Assembly: GCA_030268105.1 (NCBI GenBank)
Contig: BSDZ01000078.1
Span: 186,001 to 250,000 of the forward strand
Direction of reading: 5' to 3'
DNA from: Volvox africanus
Lineage: Eukaryota; Chlorophyta; Chlorophyceae; Chlamydomonadales; Volvocaceae
Length of the DNA: 64,000 nt
Part shown: one piece after another, positions 50,101-61,600 of the stretch
Numbering within the stretch: position 1 is the stretch's first letter
Layout: each line of letters starts with the position of its first letter
The notes under the pieces: model-generated
What the model was told of the DNA's origin: nothing
Databases searched by the model: none
Seen by the model: the letters and a program-made list of their open reading frames with translations, nothing else
Program-made: the position numbers and the translations under genes

Positions 50101-51264
50101 GTGGCAGTCGCTGTGTCGGTTGTCGTTGAGGTGTCGGTTGTGTTTTAAATTCGTTGCGGTTGGGATGTACCGACGCCAACGCAGAACCGATGGAATCGGA
50201 CGCAGGTGCAGGAGCCAGATTGTACGGCAACAAGAGAGGTTCTTCCCGTGGCGGAAGCTGCGAAGCTGGTGGCTGTGGCTGGTGCTGGTGCTGGTGCTGG
50301 TGCTGGTGCTGGTGCTGGTGCTGGCGCAAATGCGCCTCAGCCTCTGCTTCCGCCTGGGCCAGCAGCCCCGGCTCCAATTTGACCCGCCCTGAGACACGAG
50401 ACAATCAAAATGCATCAGACCAGGCGGAATAAGGCGGGATTGTAAGGGAGGGATCAAGGTGCATATCAGTGTGTGCGATCTGCTTGCGCTGCAATCGGGA
50501 TGTCGCTAGCGTACTCGCAATGCGGCGCGGCGTGCACCGGCGGAGCGCTAGCTCGAGTGCCTCTGTGATATTATTCCCGTTTATGTCAAAGTGGAACTCA
50601 AGCGGATGTGCGATATGCATGTTGGCGACTTTGACAACATTATTGGTGTAAGGTGGGAGGATTACCGTGTGCGATGGGATGGGGAAGAAAGCGGGATGAA
50701 GACCCTCTTGCTTCCCTTTGCTTTCTTTCTTTCTCTTCCTCTTCCTCTTTCTCTTCCTCTTTCTCTTCCTCTTCCTCTTTCTCTTTCTCTTTCTCTACCA
50801 CATCAACAACCAACTGATCGGGACGGAGATAAAACAAACGAATATCACGTTGATGATTACCGATGGCTCCATCCCTCGTCCTGCACGCAGTAATAGACCC
50901 CCGCAGCCCATGTTGACATTTGGAGCAAAATGGAAACATGAAAAATAAAAGCCCGAATAGCCAAATAAGGCCCACATACATTTGTCCAGAAGCCGCTGCA
51001 GAAGGCCGCGTTTCTCTTTCTTGCCGGTGACGACATGTGAGACTGGCGCCGGCGGCGGCGGATACATCGTGTCGTTGGCTTCGGCTCCTAGGTAGCTCAG
51101 CTCCGGAGGGAAGTGCGGGAAAGGGATGCGCCAGCGTAAAAATGATGATTGTAATGGCGTTGGGGGATGACGTGCGATGGCTGTTGTAAATGGTACCGCA
51201 CGCAGCCTTGGCCCGTGCTCGCCAGCGGGGTCCAATTTTGTAAACTCTTCTGCGCTGCGCCTTG
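47105..51264 (-). CDS. Very large Gly/Ala/Ser/Pro-rich protein with HQ and poly-Gln tracts, 5' end unresolved
   Basis: Two exons are clear. The upstream one runs from about 51264 to 50980 and reads RSAEEFTKLDPAGEHGPRL, IPFPHFPPELSYLGAEAND and GKKEKRGLLQRLLDK. It joins by phase 1 (T|GG = Trp) across the intron 50979-50389 to 50388-47105 (1094 codons including stop), which opens RVKLEPGLLAQAEAEAEAHL. That exon then has seven His-Gln repeats, a long poly-Gln run and Gly-, Ala- and Pro-rich tracts, and ends with the helix RQAIMDELGRFIQQIQDELA, EVAVDREHASLR and a TAG. A minus-strand TAA at about 51270 in the same frame means the first exon shown must begin at an acceptor close to 51265, so the start codon is further upstream. 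The first exon looks conserved and ordered, the rest disordered. No family recognised. A donor-like GAG|GTGGGT near 47147 could give an alternative tail. Confidence 0.72.
49308..49345. repeat. Coding GTT/GCT repeat (poly-Gln tract)
   Basis: Trinucleotide repeat encoding an uninterrupted Gln run on the minus strand within the large exon of the 51264-47105 gene. Mixed CAA/CAG codons make it less slip-prone than a pure run. Confidence 0.85.
49804..49815. repeat. 12-bp perfect palindrome, copy 3
   Basis: GACCCATGGGTC within the 51264-47105 gene, here read in another frame as DPWV. Confidence 0.9.
50281..50322. repeat. Coding GGTGCT hexamer repeat (His-Gln tract)
   Basis: Seven identical hexamers encoding alternating His-Gln on the minus strand, near the start of the large exon. 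The perfect identity suggests ongoing length variation. Confidence 0.9.
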
Positions 51265-52720
51265 CTTACGAGCTAGCTTACGACTAGCAAGAATGTAAAT
51301 TTAAACATTTGGAAACGTACTTGATTAACCATGTCCTAATACCTGATAGAACTGTGCAAACAGGCACAGGTCAGTCAGGATATTCATCAGGAATGTGTCA
51401 AGTAATGCAAGGTTCATGCATGCACTTCCTTTGATCAAGCATAGTAACCTACAAATAGAACCACCGCATATGACAGAGTGCTACAATTACCAATTGCTAG
51501 TTTGTCGTCGTGTCAACATGAATCAATAATTCAGGACCAGAATAGCGTGCAAATATCAGTGCAGGTTTCACTCCTTGCCATAGCAGGATAGTTGGACTGA
51601 TGTTTTGGCAACTACTGGGAAGTCTAAAGGAGAAAAACCTCCGGGATGGGTTTTTGTTGTTGCTGCATGCATCCATGGGGCTGGCGCTGCTGACCCATGG
51701 GTCGTTTGATGGTCAGCAAAATCGTGGGAATCCATTCCACAAGTGATGAAAGCTCCTATGCGCTTAATGCTGAAATAATAATAGGCATAAAAGACATATA
51801 CATATGATGTACTTAATTCCGGTCTCTTGGATAATAAACGTGCTTAGAAGGATCCAGTTGTCAAGGTCCATAGAGCACGCCGATGCACGCACACGCAAGA
51901 CACACACAAACAAGAAACGTCGCCGAGTAATCGAATATTACCATGCATGCATGAAGTAAAAAACATATCTATAACTTCTGCCTCTCTAATTGGGAGCTAA
52001 TAAGATATCTTCATCAGTAGTGCAGAAAAGTCATTAGCGGGCGTATCTAAGGCACGCAGGCCTACGAGGCCCGACAACCCTTGCTTATAAAATTTACTTC
52101 ACGTGCTCTTGGGAGGTACCCGAATTGCACATGCTCATGGCGATCGGAGGAAGCTGCCTTAGAAATCTTGTTTCTATCTCTTGTTCAGTACGATTTGATC
52201 TAAGGTAACATCGTGAGTAGGAAGTGGCGCATCAGGCCATCCAAGGGTCCTGATTTCTTGTCCCCTTTTGTACGCTGCTCGCTCGCACCCTTCCCTTTGC
52301 GTAGATCCTCGGAGGTGCACGAGGCTTACTCTATATGATGCAAGGAAGGAGCAAGTCATCAACCCGCCGCGCATGACCGAGCCTAGCCTGCTGCCAACCA
52401 ACCTGCTGCCATCAAGCAAGCCTTCCTTTGCAACACAGCACGTACGTGCGCGCTTGGCGTGCGGTGCCCGCTGCTCGACCTCAAGCGCGGCGGGCCCGCC
52501 TTGTTCCTGGTTGGACAAAACATCCCGCTGGATATCTACACATTATTTTCATCAAGCTCAACGATTGAGACCTCCACCAACAGGATTTTCTTGGCCCTTC
52601 AGGGCATCCTTGCGCAACAGGCATCGCGCCGTTTCCTTCAACTATGCCGTTAAGCTGGTAAGGAAAGGTGAGAAACGCAAAGCAGGCTGCAACGCCAGCA
52701 ACTACTGATAAACAAGGCCG
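51265..52720. other. Divergent spacer between two genes
   Basis: This lies between the minus-strand gene starting near 51.26 kb (whose first exon or exons should be here) and the plus-strand gene at 52721. It contains the fourth exact copy of the 12-bp palindrome (51692-51703). No complete gene seen. Confidence 0.45.
51692..51703. repeat. 12-bp perfect palindrome, copy 4
   Basis: GACCCATGGGTC in non-coding DNA. With copy 1 it shares TGACCCATGGGTCGTTTG followed by ATGG after a 0 or 2 bp gap, so the resemblance extends beyond the palindrome. Confidence 0.9.
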
Positions 52721-54529
52721 ATGCCGTGGTTTGCGCGAAGTATCCTGCTGCTGCTGCTTTCTCCCAGACGCAAGGATTCTCGTCGTTCGTTACGCTCAGT
52801 ATCTTCGAATTCCAGCAACAGCCTTGGCAGGGCGACCCAGATCGTGAATGTTGACGCTTTCCGGTGCGACAACGACAACGTGGCACGTGATGATGGCGGC
52901 GACCATCAAGACGACCTAAATATTACCGCCGATAGCGCAACCCAAATCGACCCGCTGTCGCTGTCCACTTCTGATTGGTCCTCCTCGGGATCCATTACAT
53001 CTCTTCCATCACCGATTCTCCAATGCATCCTCATCATCGCCTCTGGATCGGCCGGCGGCGCGGTACGCTCCTGCCGGGCCCTGCATGACGCCTGGTGTGC
53101 CGCGCTATCCGACCCCGTACTGGCAGCGAAGTTCCTGGTCAACCGGTACGGCCGCGGCATGGCGGCGATGTACGTGTACCCAAACAACGGCGGCGGCGGC
53201 GGTGCCTTCCTTCGAGCGCTGCTGCGCGATGTGCCCGACGAGCGACACGAGGAAGTGATCCTGGCGTGTGCACGCGCGCTGGCGTCGGAGGGCGCCGTCG
53301 GCGTGCCGCTGGCTACGGTGCCGCCTTTATCCCGGGAAGCTTATCATTATCCACTGCCACAGCAGCAACAACTTCATCAGCATAACGACAACCCTTATGC
53401 GCAACCGCTACCACGGTTTCAACAACAGACGCAACTACCGGCGCCGCCGCTGCTGCCGGCACACCTCCTTAACGACGGCGTTGACGTCAGCGACTGTCAA
53501 TATCAACATGGACTTATGGCGTTACTTTGCGGCGCGGCACGCCTCAACCACACCGCGGTCGTACGAGAGCTCGTCAACGCTGGCGCGCCGGCGGAAGCTG
53601 TGGCGGCGGCCCTTCAGGCTGCATGTTGGTGCGGAAACGAGTCCCTGACGCGGCTTCTGTTATGTGCCGTCGGCTTGCTCCGAAACGGCAATACTGGTGA
53701 TTTCGACACTCTATCGACGACGACACCGAATTGCCATCCGCATGGCATGAGTGCACCGGCGATTCCGCCCGCGATGACGACATCGGCGTCATTGAACTGG
53801 CCGGAGGCTGACGTGGGGACGCTTATGGCGCCGTCACTCGCCGCCGCCAGCCAGGGTCGCACGAAACGCCACCTTATAGTGCTGGAAACGTTGCTCGCGG
53901 CCGGCGCTGACCCACGGGTCAATGGCAGCGAGCCGCTGGTACGCGCATGTGCTGCCGGCAGCACTGCTGCAATCCGGCTGCTGCTACGCGCGGGCGCTGA
54001 CCCACGGGCCGCTCGCTGTCGTCCACTCGTCGCGGCGGCAGAGGTCCTCCGCGCCGGGGCGACGGCACAACTGCTCTCGACAGGCGCTTACTCGTACAGT
54101 GATCTAGCCGCGGTGGCACGTGAACTGCTTGTGCCGCCGCTGGTTTCCCGGTGCGCGTCGCTGGCGGCACTGCTACTGCCGTGGTTAATCCTGGGCGCGC
54201 TACTGCTGACGGCATCTGCGCCTGTAGTCTTTGCATGTGTGTTGCTGTGCCTATGGAATGGGTTGTGGCTGGTTTCGGCATTATCTGTGGCGGGTTACGG
54301 CTTGGGTGTTGCACTAGCGGCGGCGGCAGTGGGTCTCGCTGTTGGCATGGCGCTGGCGGCATGGACGACGTCAGCGGGGCTGCTACTGCAGTTTCTGCTT
54401 CGGGCAATGCTGCGTCGTAGCGCGATGGATGGAGCTGCTGCGGCGGCGGCGGCGGCAGCTGCGGCAGCGGGTATCCATGCTGGCGGCGCGAACGTGCCTG
54501 CGGCCCCGACCCAAGAGCTTCATGTCTAA
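52721..54529 (+). CDS. F-box-like, ankyrin-repeat membrane protein (intronless)
   Basis: Single open frame of 602 aa. An in-frame TAA lies just upstream, so the ATG at 52721 is the first possible start. Order of parts: a short hydrophobic N-terminus (ILLLLL, residues 8-13) followed by basic residues; a Ser/Asp-rich linker; a degenerate F-box (about 92-135: SLPSPILQCILIIAS, then CRALHDAWCAALSDP); a Gln/Pro-rich linker (about 205-250); ankyrin-type helices (about 263-320 and 384-445) with two clear GADPR turns at 395-399 and 425-429; then three hydrophobic segments (about 480-500, 501-522 and 524-560) and a poly-Ala tail. F-box plus ankyrin suggests substrate selection for an SCF ubiquitin ligase, here possibly membrane-anchored; this is inference. 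A TGTAA follows 130 nt after the stop. The F-box call is weaker than the ankyrin call. Confidence 0.8.
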   Translation: MPWFARSILLLLLSPRRKDSRRSLRSVSSNSSNSLGRATQIVNVDAFRCDNDNVARDDGGDHQDDLNITADSATQIDPLSLSTSDWSSSGSITSLPSPILQCILIIASGSAGGAVRSCRALHDAWCAALSDPVLAAKFLVNRYGRGMAAMYVYPNNGGGGGAFLRALLRDVPDERHEEVILACARALASEGAVGVPLATVPPLSREAYHYPLPQQQQLHQHNDNPYAQPLPRFQQQTQLPAPPLLPAHLLNDGVDVSDCQYQHGLMALLCGAARLNHTAVVRELVNAGAPAEAVAAALQAACWCGNESLTRLLLCAVGLLRNGNTGDFDTLSTTTPNCHPHGMSAPAIPPAMTTSASLNWPEADVGTLMAPSLAAASQGRTKRHLIVLETLLAAGADPRVNGSEPLVRACAAGSTAAIRLLLRAGADPRAARCRPLVAAAEVLRAGATAQLLSTGAYSYSDLAAVARELLVPPLVSRCASLAALLLPWLILGALLLTASAPVVFACVLLCLWNGLWLVSALSVAGYGLGVALAAAAVGLAVGMALAAWTTSAGLLLQFLLRAMLRRSAMDGAAAAAAAAAAAAGIHAGGANVPAAPTQELHV

Positions 54530-54658
54530 GCTGTTATTGTTATACTGTTGGAACGAGAGACGGACGATGGCGGAGCTGGATTCATCACATGAACTTTGCA
54601 AACACTCGCCGTTCTAAGATCCTTTTAGCACTTGACTTGGCGTTTTTGCGGAAGGGGG

Positions 54659-54663
54659 TGTAA
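54659..54663 (+). terminator. TGTAA polyadenylation signal
   Basis: First TGTAA after the stop at 54529, giving a short 3' UTR of about 150 nt. Confidence 0.65.
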
Positions 54664-57584
54664 CGTTAAGAGTGTTATGTTGGCGATGTACGTAATGTGC
54701 TGATGACATAATTGCGCTAGTTGAGTTTCGCTCGGGTAATCTGTCGACTTTGCAGACTTGAACTGGATTCAGACGGTCCATTTCTCATTTTGGGAGGGAG
54801 GTTTGGTCGTTGCGTTCGTTTGTAGGGTAGTCCGTCAAGTAGCGGATTAATTAATAGGTAATAGGGTGAATTGAGGAGTCCGCCGCCAGAGTCTGTTTGG
54901 TGCGTTTTCGCAGCCGGACCCTAAGTACCTCCCGAGCTTTTCTTTAAGTGTCATGGTTGGGGTGTTCAGGTGTGCAGATGTGCCCTCGCCGCCGTCGGCT
55001 GCTGCTGCTGCAGGTCAATTGTGTTGCAACTGTCGTACATACACTGCGAGGAACTTGTTGAGGCCTCGCGGGGGAGTTATGAGATTGAAGTAATGTTCGC
55101 TTCGGCTCAGTTCGGGGCGCCATTCCCCACACCCATTCGTCCTTTACGACAGTACAAGGCCTCGACGTGGGTACAGCTCACCAGCACGGGAGGTAACTTG
55201 CAGGGTGAGTAGTCGGTCACGCGAAGCTGTAGGTTGACGTATATTTGAGCAATGAAGGGCAGTCGTCGGCGGCGGTACGGGCCTTGTCCGCCCTGGAGGA
55301 GTTCAACTCGTTAATCAAATAACTACAAAGTGGCACCATCAAGGGGGGTCATGCAGATTCCCCACTTGCACCGAGTGACAACGGGTTGTGTTGTGCGTGT
55401 TCAAATTGACGGTTCGAATGCGTTAAGGCTGCACAGGGGAGTGGTGTCGCGAAGGTTCCTCATACAGCTACGCGTGGCACCCAGACCGAGGAGGCACTTC
55501 TAAGAGACGTTGTAGGTGCAGTTGCTGCACACGTGGGTTACCGTACATCTCGTCAAAATATTGCAGGGAAAAAGCTGCAGGTAGCTAGACAGGTAGGCGC
55601 GCGGTCAGCAGTTCTACCGGGCGACATGAGTGCTGGCAGCGCCAAAGCGCTTCACAGATGCGTGTGGGAGACAGAGATTTGGCTCCGCTGGCTCTCTTTC
55701 AGCTCTTTAGCGCCCGTATAGATAGGGCTTTGACAGTTAGGTAGTTAAGCAGGTGGATACGTTGTTTGCTGTGTACTGCTCCCAACGAATCGGTTGTCGT
55801 GGGTTTTCACTCGCCCCCTCGTTTTCGGTGGGTCTTGTTTTCAAAGCGTATTGTACGACAGTGTGATAACCGCAAATGTCTTTACATCGCGGATGTGTTG
55901 GTGCTTAAACCTTTCATACTCTTGTTGCTGGCATGTCCACATAATAAACCCAATCAATCCAGACTTGGATCTCGATTCAATCATGGCACCATGCAGTGCG
56001 TTGCATATAGGACCATACAGCTTCATGATGCGCTGGATCTGGCACATGGGACAAGATGTGGGTCGATACGCAGCCGGGGTCTGGCGCTGGACGCTTCCTC
56101 CCCTCCATCGAGGGGTGGCTCTGCGGTGGAGGACGCAGTAGTGAACAGACGGAGGATACAACATTCGCGAAGACTGCCATCTAGGTCTCCTTTATAAGTG
56201 ACAAAAACACCGCTGGAACCTTAAGCTGCGAGATTGCTATCGAGAGGAGGCAGGATTAGCGCGTACACAGAGACATGTTCAAATTGCTTAGCGCGCCAAC
56301 TCTGACTGTGCCGGGGGGTACTTCGTTCTGAAGACCCCGAAATAAATTTTCAGGATGTTCACAAAAAAGACTGATGTAGATATCCCGCGCAGATAGGCGA
56401 AGATGCGGATCTTGTCGGGTTTATATCCGGCTGGCTGAATGCCTCCTCCCGCTTGACGCGCACAGGTTCTCTAGGGCACTTCCCGTTCCCAGCCGTCTTC
56501 AGATGCCTCTTGCGATGTCCCAACATGGAGTGAAGGGGCGAGTAAAGAGAATTCGCCGAAGCGGAGGTTGTCCCTCATTACCTGTGGGCCCGAGCAGCAT
56601 GGAGGGGCTGGCGGAATAGAAGGCCAGGCGACACGGAGGGGGAAGGTCGAAGGGGTGGGGGTGAACTGGGGGCAATTGCAAGAACTTGCACGTGCGAAAA
56701 TAAAAAGGCGCGTTGCAGGGCGAAAGATAATGATCATTACCAAGTCGTATAGACTTTGAAAGTACAACAACCTTGCGCTCGTTTGTTTCTGGTCTTGTGA
56801 GATAAATAGTATTGACCGATCAATAAACCTTTCAGTAGATAACCTCGCAACTTTTATTTTAATGAAGTAGGCCCAAACGAACCATGAGGTGCAAAGAGAC
56901 ATCGAGTTGACCAAACAAGCCGAAAAGAAAAAACGCATCGAAAAGAAATCACTTTGGAAATGAAAAGTTCCCGGGCGGTGGAAAAGCCGTATTTCCATGT
57001 CACATCTACGTCTATCAGCTTCCTTAGCTCTATGAATAAATCAAGAAGCGCGATACGTCAGGGCTACTTCTGTTTTGAGGTCTGTTCCAGCGCTTTGGAC
57101 AAATATACAATTTCGGATTTTCTCGGCGTCAGTACGACGACTTCCTACGCCTGCAGAAACAGGCATAGGAAAGCTAAACCCTACCCCATCCCACGCGCGT
57201 GAGGGGGGAGGGCTGTAGGAGGGTGTTAATGAAGAACCTGGGAAGGGAGAGCTCATAAGACCTAGTACGGGCTAAGAAGGTCATGGTACACATAAAGGGA
57301 GGATGAGAACACACCGTACGAACGAAAATTGGATTATATTAAAAAGATTGGCAAGGTATGCACTCCTGCTACAAATAAAAACAACTCATGGAATTGCTAG
57401 CTATCATAAAATGCAGTGAACCACGTTTCATTGCCGATGCTCATATCTTACTGGCGAAAGAGCTTTGAGGTGTTATTATTTGATAACCAACTTTTATTTT
57501 GAGAACAACGATAACAGTACGTTGAACGCCCGGTGTTCGTACCCCGATTAAGCCGAATGGTCATCCACATGATGGTAGTAAAGT

Positions 57585-57782
57585 GTGACTGTACGGAGCG
57601 TGCGCACATAGAGACCGTACATGTTGGCCGTATATGGTGATGCTCGTCATGACCGTACTTAGTGATCGTACTCGGTGGCCGTAAATGAACCAGTGACATC
57701 ACGACCGTACATAACAGCCGTGCATAGAGACCTTGCATTTTGGCCGCACGTGAGGGCCATACATAAAGATCGTACATTGCGA
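57585..57782. repeat. Degenerate 13-16 bp array built on CCGTACAT
   Basis: About twelve diverged units, each starting with a variant of CCGTACAT (for example CCGTACATG, CCGTATATG, CCGTACTTA, CCGTGCATA, CCGCACGTG, CGTACATTG), spaced 13-16 bp in most places. No copy is identical to its neighbour, so the array is old. Confidence 0.7.
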
Positions 57783-58605
57783 AGTGCTGCAAACAACCCT
57801 AGATGAACATGACTGTGAGTACCCTCCTAACTACCAGGACTGGGACTAGTGCCGCAGATCCTGTATTGTCTTACATCCTACAGGTTTCACCAAGTGATGT
57901 AATACAGACTGTACGACACTGTACGGCATATGGATTTCCGCAAACTTTACTAATTGTACTCTGCTTTCTTACGTGCCTAACGGGGGGAAGCCACTAGCCG
58001 GCTTTTAATTTATTCTAGGCAATCACCATCACATGAGCTCTGCACGAGCAGTGGGAGATCATTCATGGAACTGTAGAAACGCGTTACGGAGTACATATCT
58101 ATGTAGTACCTGGGGTAGATTTTAAAAATAGCATCTGTCTGGGCACCTCCTTGCAAGGGCGTGCCGTGCATGGAAAAGGTGCAAACAATACGTAGAGAAA
58201 AGCGGTGGCCAACACTTATCAGCCAAAAGTTAAATAGAGGGGGGAACGAGGGATGTACGACAGCTAAATCTTCTGCCCGCCTCAGCCACCAGCTGGTACA
58301 AGCACGTAACGAAATAATCCACCGGGGAACAATCAACGTACCAGAGGTGCAGTACAGCAGCTCTTCAGTTGGGCCTTGCGTGGCGCCTATACCCTTAAAA
58401 GCGAATAACCAAACAAAGACAGAGCAACCGGACAAGGTGGCCATTCCCCTCAGCCCTTGCTCGGCTTTTTCCATCACGCCAATGCAACGCGTGACGTGAC
58501 ATGCGTGTAATGTGTTTTTCCGACATCATTATTTACGTCATACTTGAAACCTCATTCATACTTCTTCAACTGCTAACTGTCAACTAATGCACTTGAGTCG
58601 CTACT

Positions 58606-61600
58606 TCAGTTGTTGTAGGTTCGAGCTCCGATTGCCCAAAGATCAATTTTCTTCTGCACTCCCTTGAGGCTCATACTGCCCAGACTGACTGCTCGTACGC
58701 CGCGAGACTCCAGGGATTGCCGAGATGCCGCCCACACGGCGCCGCTGACCAAAATCTGAATGGAGAACGAAGTCCAGCATTAGGAAGCAGCGGAGGGGGT
58801 TGCTATTTAAGGACTTAACATCCGTATTGTGATTTGGACAAGCGGGAGCATGGTGGGGGTCAAGGCTTGAAAGCAGAAAGAGGTCGGCGGTTCGGGGGAG
58901 TGAAGAGATGGAGGGGGGGCCGATGAGAAAGTCTGAGTGAAGGCCTGACAGCCCAGCACTAACACTGACCCCTGCAGGTAAGTTGCTCAAGGGAGGCGCC
59001 CAGATGGCACCCGGTGCTGCAATCAGCCACCTTTCTAGGTTACATACCCGTCCCCCTACTGTCACCCCTCTGATCCCCTCCTCCCTGACCCGCCGCCTAC
59101 CGTGGCGGCCTTAGCCTTTGCGGCGATGCGAGCTGCTCGGTTGAGGGGCCTTCCCACGTAATCCAGCCGACCAGTCCGGGGCACCAGCCGGATCATGGCT
59201 GCACCGCAGTCGATGCCGATGCGCAGACGGAGTCCCCGGTTAAGCAATACGCCATCTGTAGGTGCATGCATGCGCGGAGAGCGGGTCTTGGAGCTGAAGT
59301 AAACGAGTGTTTGTGCGCGCGGCATCTCGGTCCCATAAAACAATCAGGCGATCCATCCCTCATTCCAGTTCCCGACATGACAGTGGAAGTTCTCCACCTC
59401 CATTGCCTCTCCCCACTTCTTCTCCCCCGTCGAGCCCACCCCATTCCGACCGCTGCTTTTGCACGTGACTCCTCGCGCCTTCCCTAAGCTTCCGAGCTCC
59501 CCCGCTTGCTCAATGCTCATACCGCCTCTCGCGGCAGCTCACCTTCCCACACCTCCTCCGTGAGCTCGTGATCCAGAAGCCCCTCCGGCCAGGCCGCCGC
59601 CAGCATCGCCTCCAGCATGCCCAGTCCCCACAGCACCGCATTCTCCGCCGACCCAAACACCAACACCCAGTGACCGCCGTCGGCAGAAGAAGCAACTACG
59701 TAGCCGTCGTAAGTTTTCGCCAGCCGCTGCGCTGCCGCACGGAATATTTCTAAGGACTCACGGACAATGCCGACGAAACCGACGGAGCTGCCGCCGCCGC
59801 CACCGCCTCCGGCGCCGGCGCCGCTGCACGGCGGCAGTTGCGGACACGACGACAGGCTCACTCCCGCGGATAGTGTCGTCGCTGCCGCCGCCGCCGTCGC
59901 TGCGGCGCGTAGCATCCTTGCTGTCAGCACCTTCTCCCAGGCGATCAACGCCTCCACGCCGACCACATTACAAAACACCGGCGCCACCACTCCAGCTGGT
60001 GCGGACAAACACCCTGGTACCACCTCGCGGGCAGTACGTACGGGAGAAGGCAGTACCGCAAGGCGGGCCAACAGGCCGGAAGATACGACAGTGTACAGCT
60101 CACGTACGGAGCCTGCCTTACCGCTGTAGGTTCCCTGTTGGATGACGTGTTTGCCAATGTGCAGTACCATGGGGACAGAGGGGACAGAGGCACCGATGGC
60201 CGCGGCAGTGCACATGTCGCGGCTGCTAGCCCCCTTGGCAATGGCGACGGCTCCACCCGAGATAGAGGTTCGGAGCTGCTGCTGGTGCGCGAGGAAGGCG
60301 GATTCACTGAGCACTACTACACCGCCCTGCGACATGTTCGAGGGTTAAAAAGGTTCAATGTTTTTTTGTTAAGTTTATATGATTCTGGTTGGACTCCAGA
60401 CTAGGATTTTGTTGAGTTTTTACAATTTGGGGAACGTTGTCAGGACATAGCACCGCTCTGTCATACTTTTGTTCTCATTACGTGACGGCTTCCGAATCTT
60501 ATTAGGATCTTCCGTTGTGCAAGCTGTGAGCAGCAGGCTTGCAGCAGACCAGTCCCAATAGCGGTGGCAGAAACACGAACAGCAGCGGTGGCAAGTGCAG
60601 TGGTAGTTGTAGCATTAGTCACGGCAGTACGGGCTCGTTGCACCACCATCGCTGCATCTCCAACCTCCTTGGATGCAGCCAGGAAATCTCCTGAGTACGA
60701 CACACCCGTAGATCCGTTGTTCTTCAGTAGAATAACAACCTGCGTGCGGCAAACAAAGAGAGAATGACATAAAACCTGTCACGGGGTGGGCAGAACGGAA
60801 GATAAGAGCCATAGCATAACGGGCCGACGCTGGCGGCGTAAACCCTTAAACCTTTAACTCCTAAATCCCTTGAGTCCTCCAGCCGCAAGCCCGCCAGGTG
60901 ATGCCCCCTCACTTCATGTGACTGGGGACCGGAATGTAGCCCCATCCGTACTCGTACACCACGGAACACCAAAAATGGTTCCGGAGCTGCCACTAGTCCA
61001 CCTTCCGCCGCCGCCGTCGCCGCCACTGTATCTACCGCTGCGCTGCCGCTGGGCCCCCGGCAGGAAAGGCTGTGTTGGCCATCACGGGGCATCCCGGTGC
61101 CGAACCCTAGCTCTGATCGGAACCCTAGCAGCACATCCTCTGCGCCGCCCGGTCGTACGAGTTCGTACAGCCTCTGCAGTACGGACAGGACCGTCACGGT
61201 GCGCGGCAGTGATGGCTGTGCCGTCGGCTCTGCGGCCGCTGCAGCGCCGCCGTTCGCATTCACCAACTTCTCTGCCGCCGCCTCGCCGCCGCCCCTGGCG
61301 ACCTCGGTGGAGGTAAAAACTGCCGTACTGACCCTCCCGCCGGTGGCGCTGTAGTTAGCAAGGAGGTTGAGGTCGCGCCACAGGATATCGAACGGACTTT
61401 CCTGTGACTTAGTGGCGGCAGTGGTGGCGGCAGTGGTGGCGGCTGTACCCCCGCTGACCATGGTGCCAGAGGCAGCGGCAGCGGCAGCAGCGGCGGCAGC
61501 TAGAGATAGACCCGAGCCAACCGGCGATGCGATTGGCCGACCCCCTAGCAAGCCTTCCGATTGCGCGGGAAGGCCAAGAGATATGGTACTGGTTTGTGAA

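Larger units (their letters stand above)
54530..58605. other. Convergent spacer with a GTAC-rich array
   Basis: This lies between the ankyrin gene and the cyclase gene, which converge. No gene supported. It contains the degenerate CCGTACAT array at 57585-57782. No minus-strand TGTAA is present in the first 700 bp past the cyclase stop. Confidence 0.45.
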
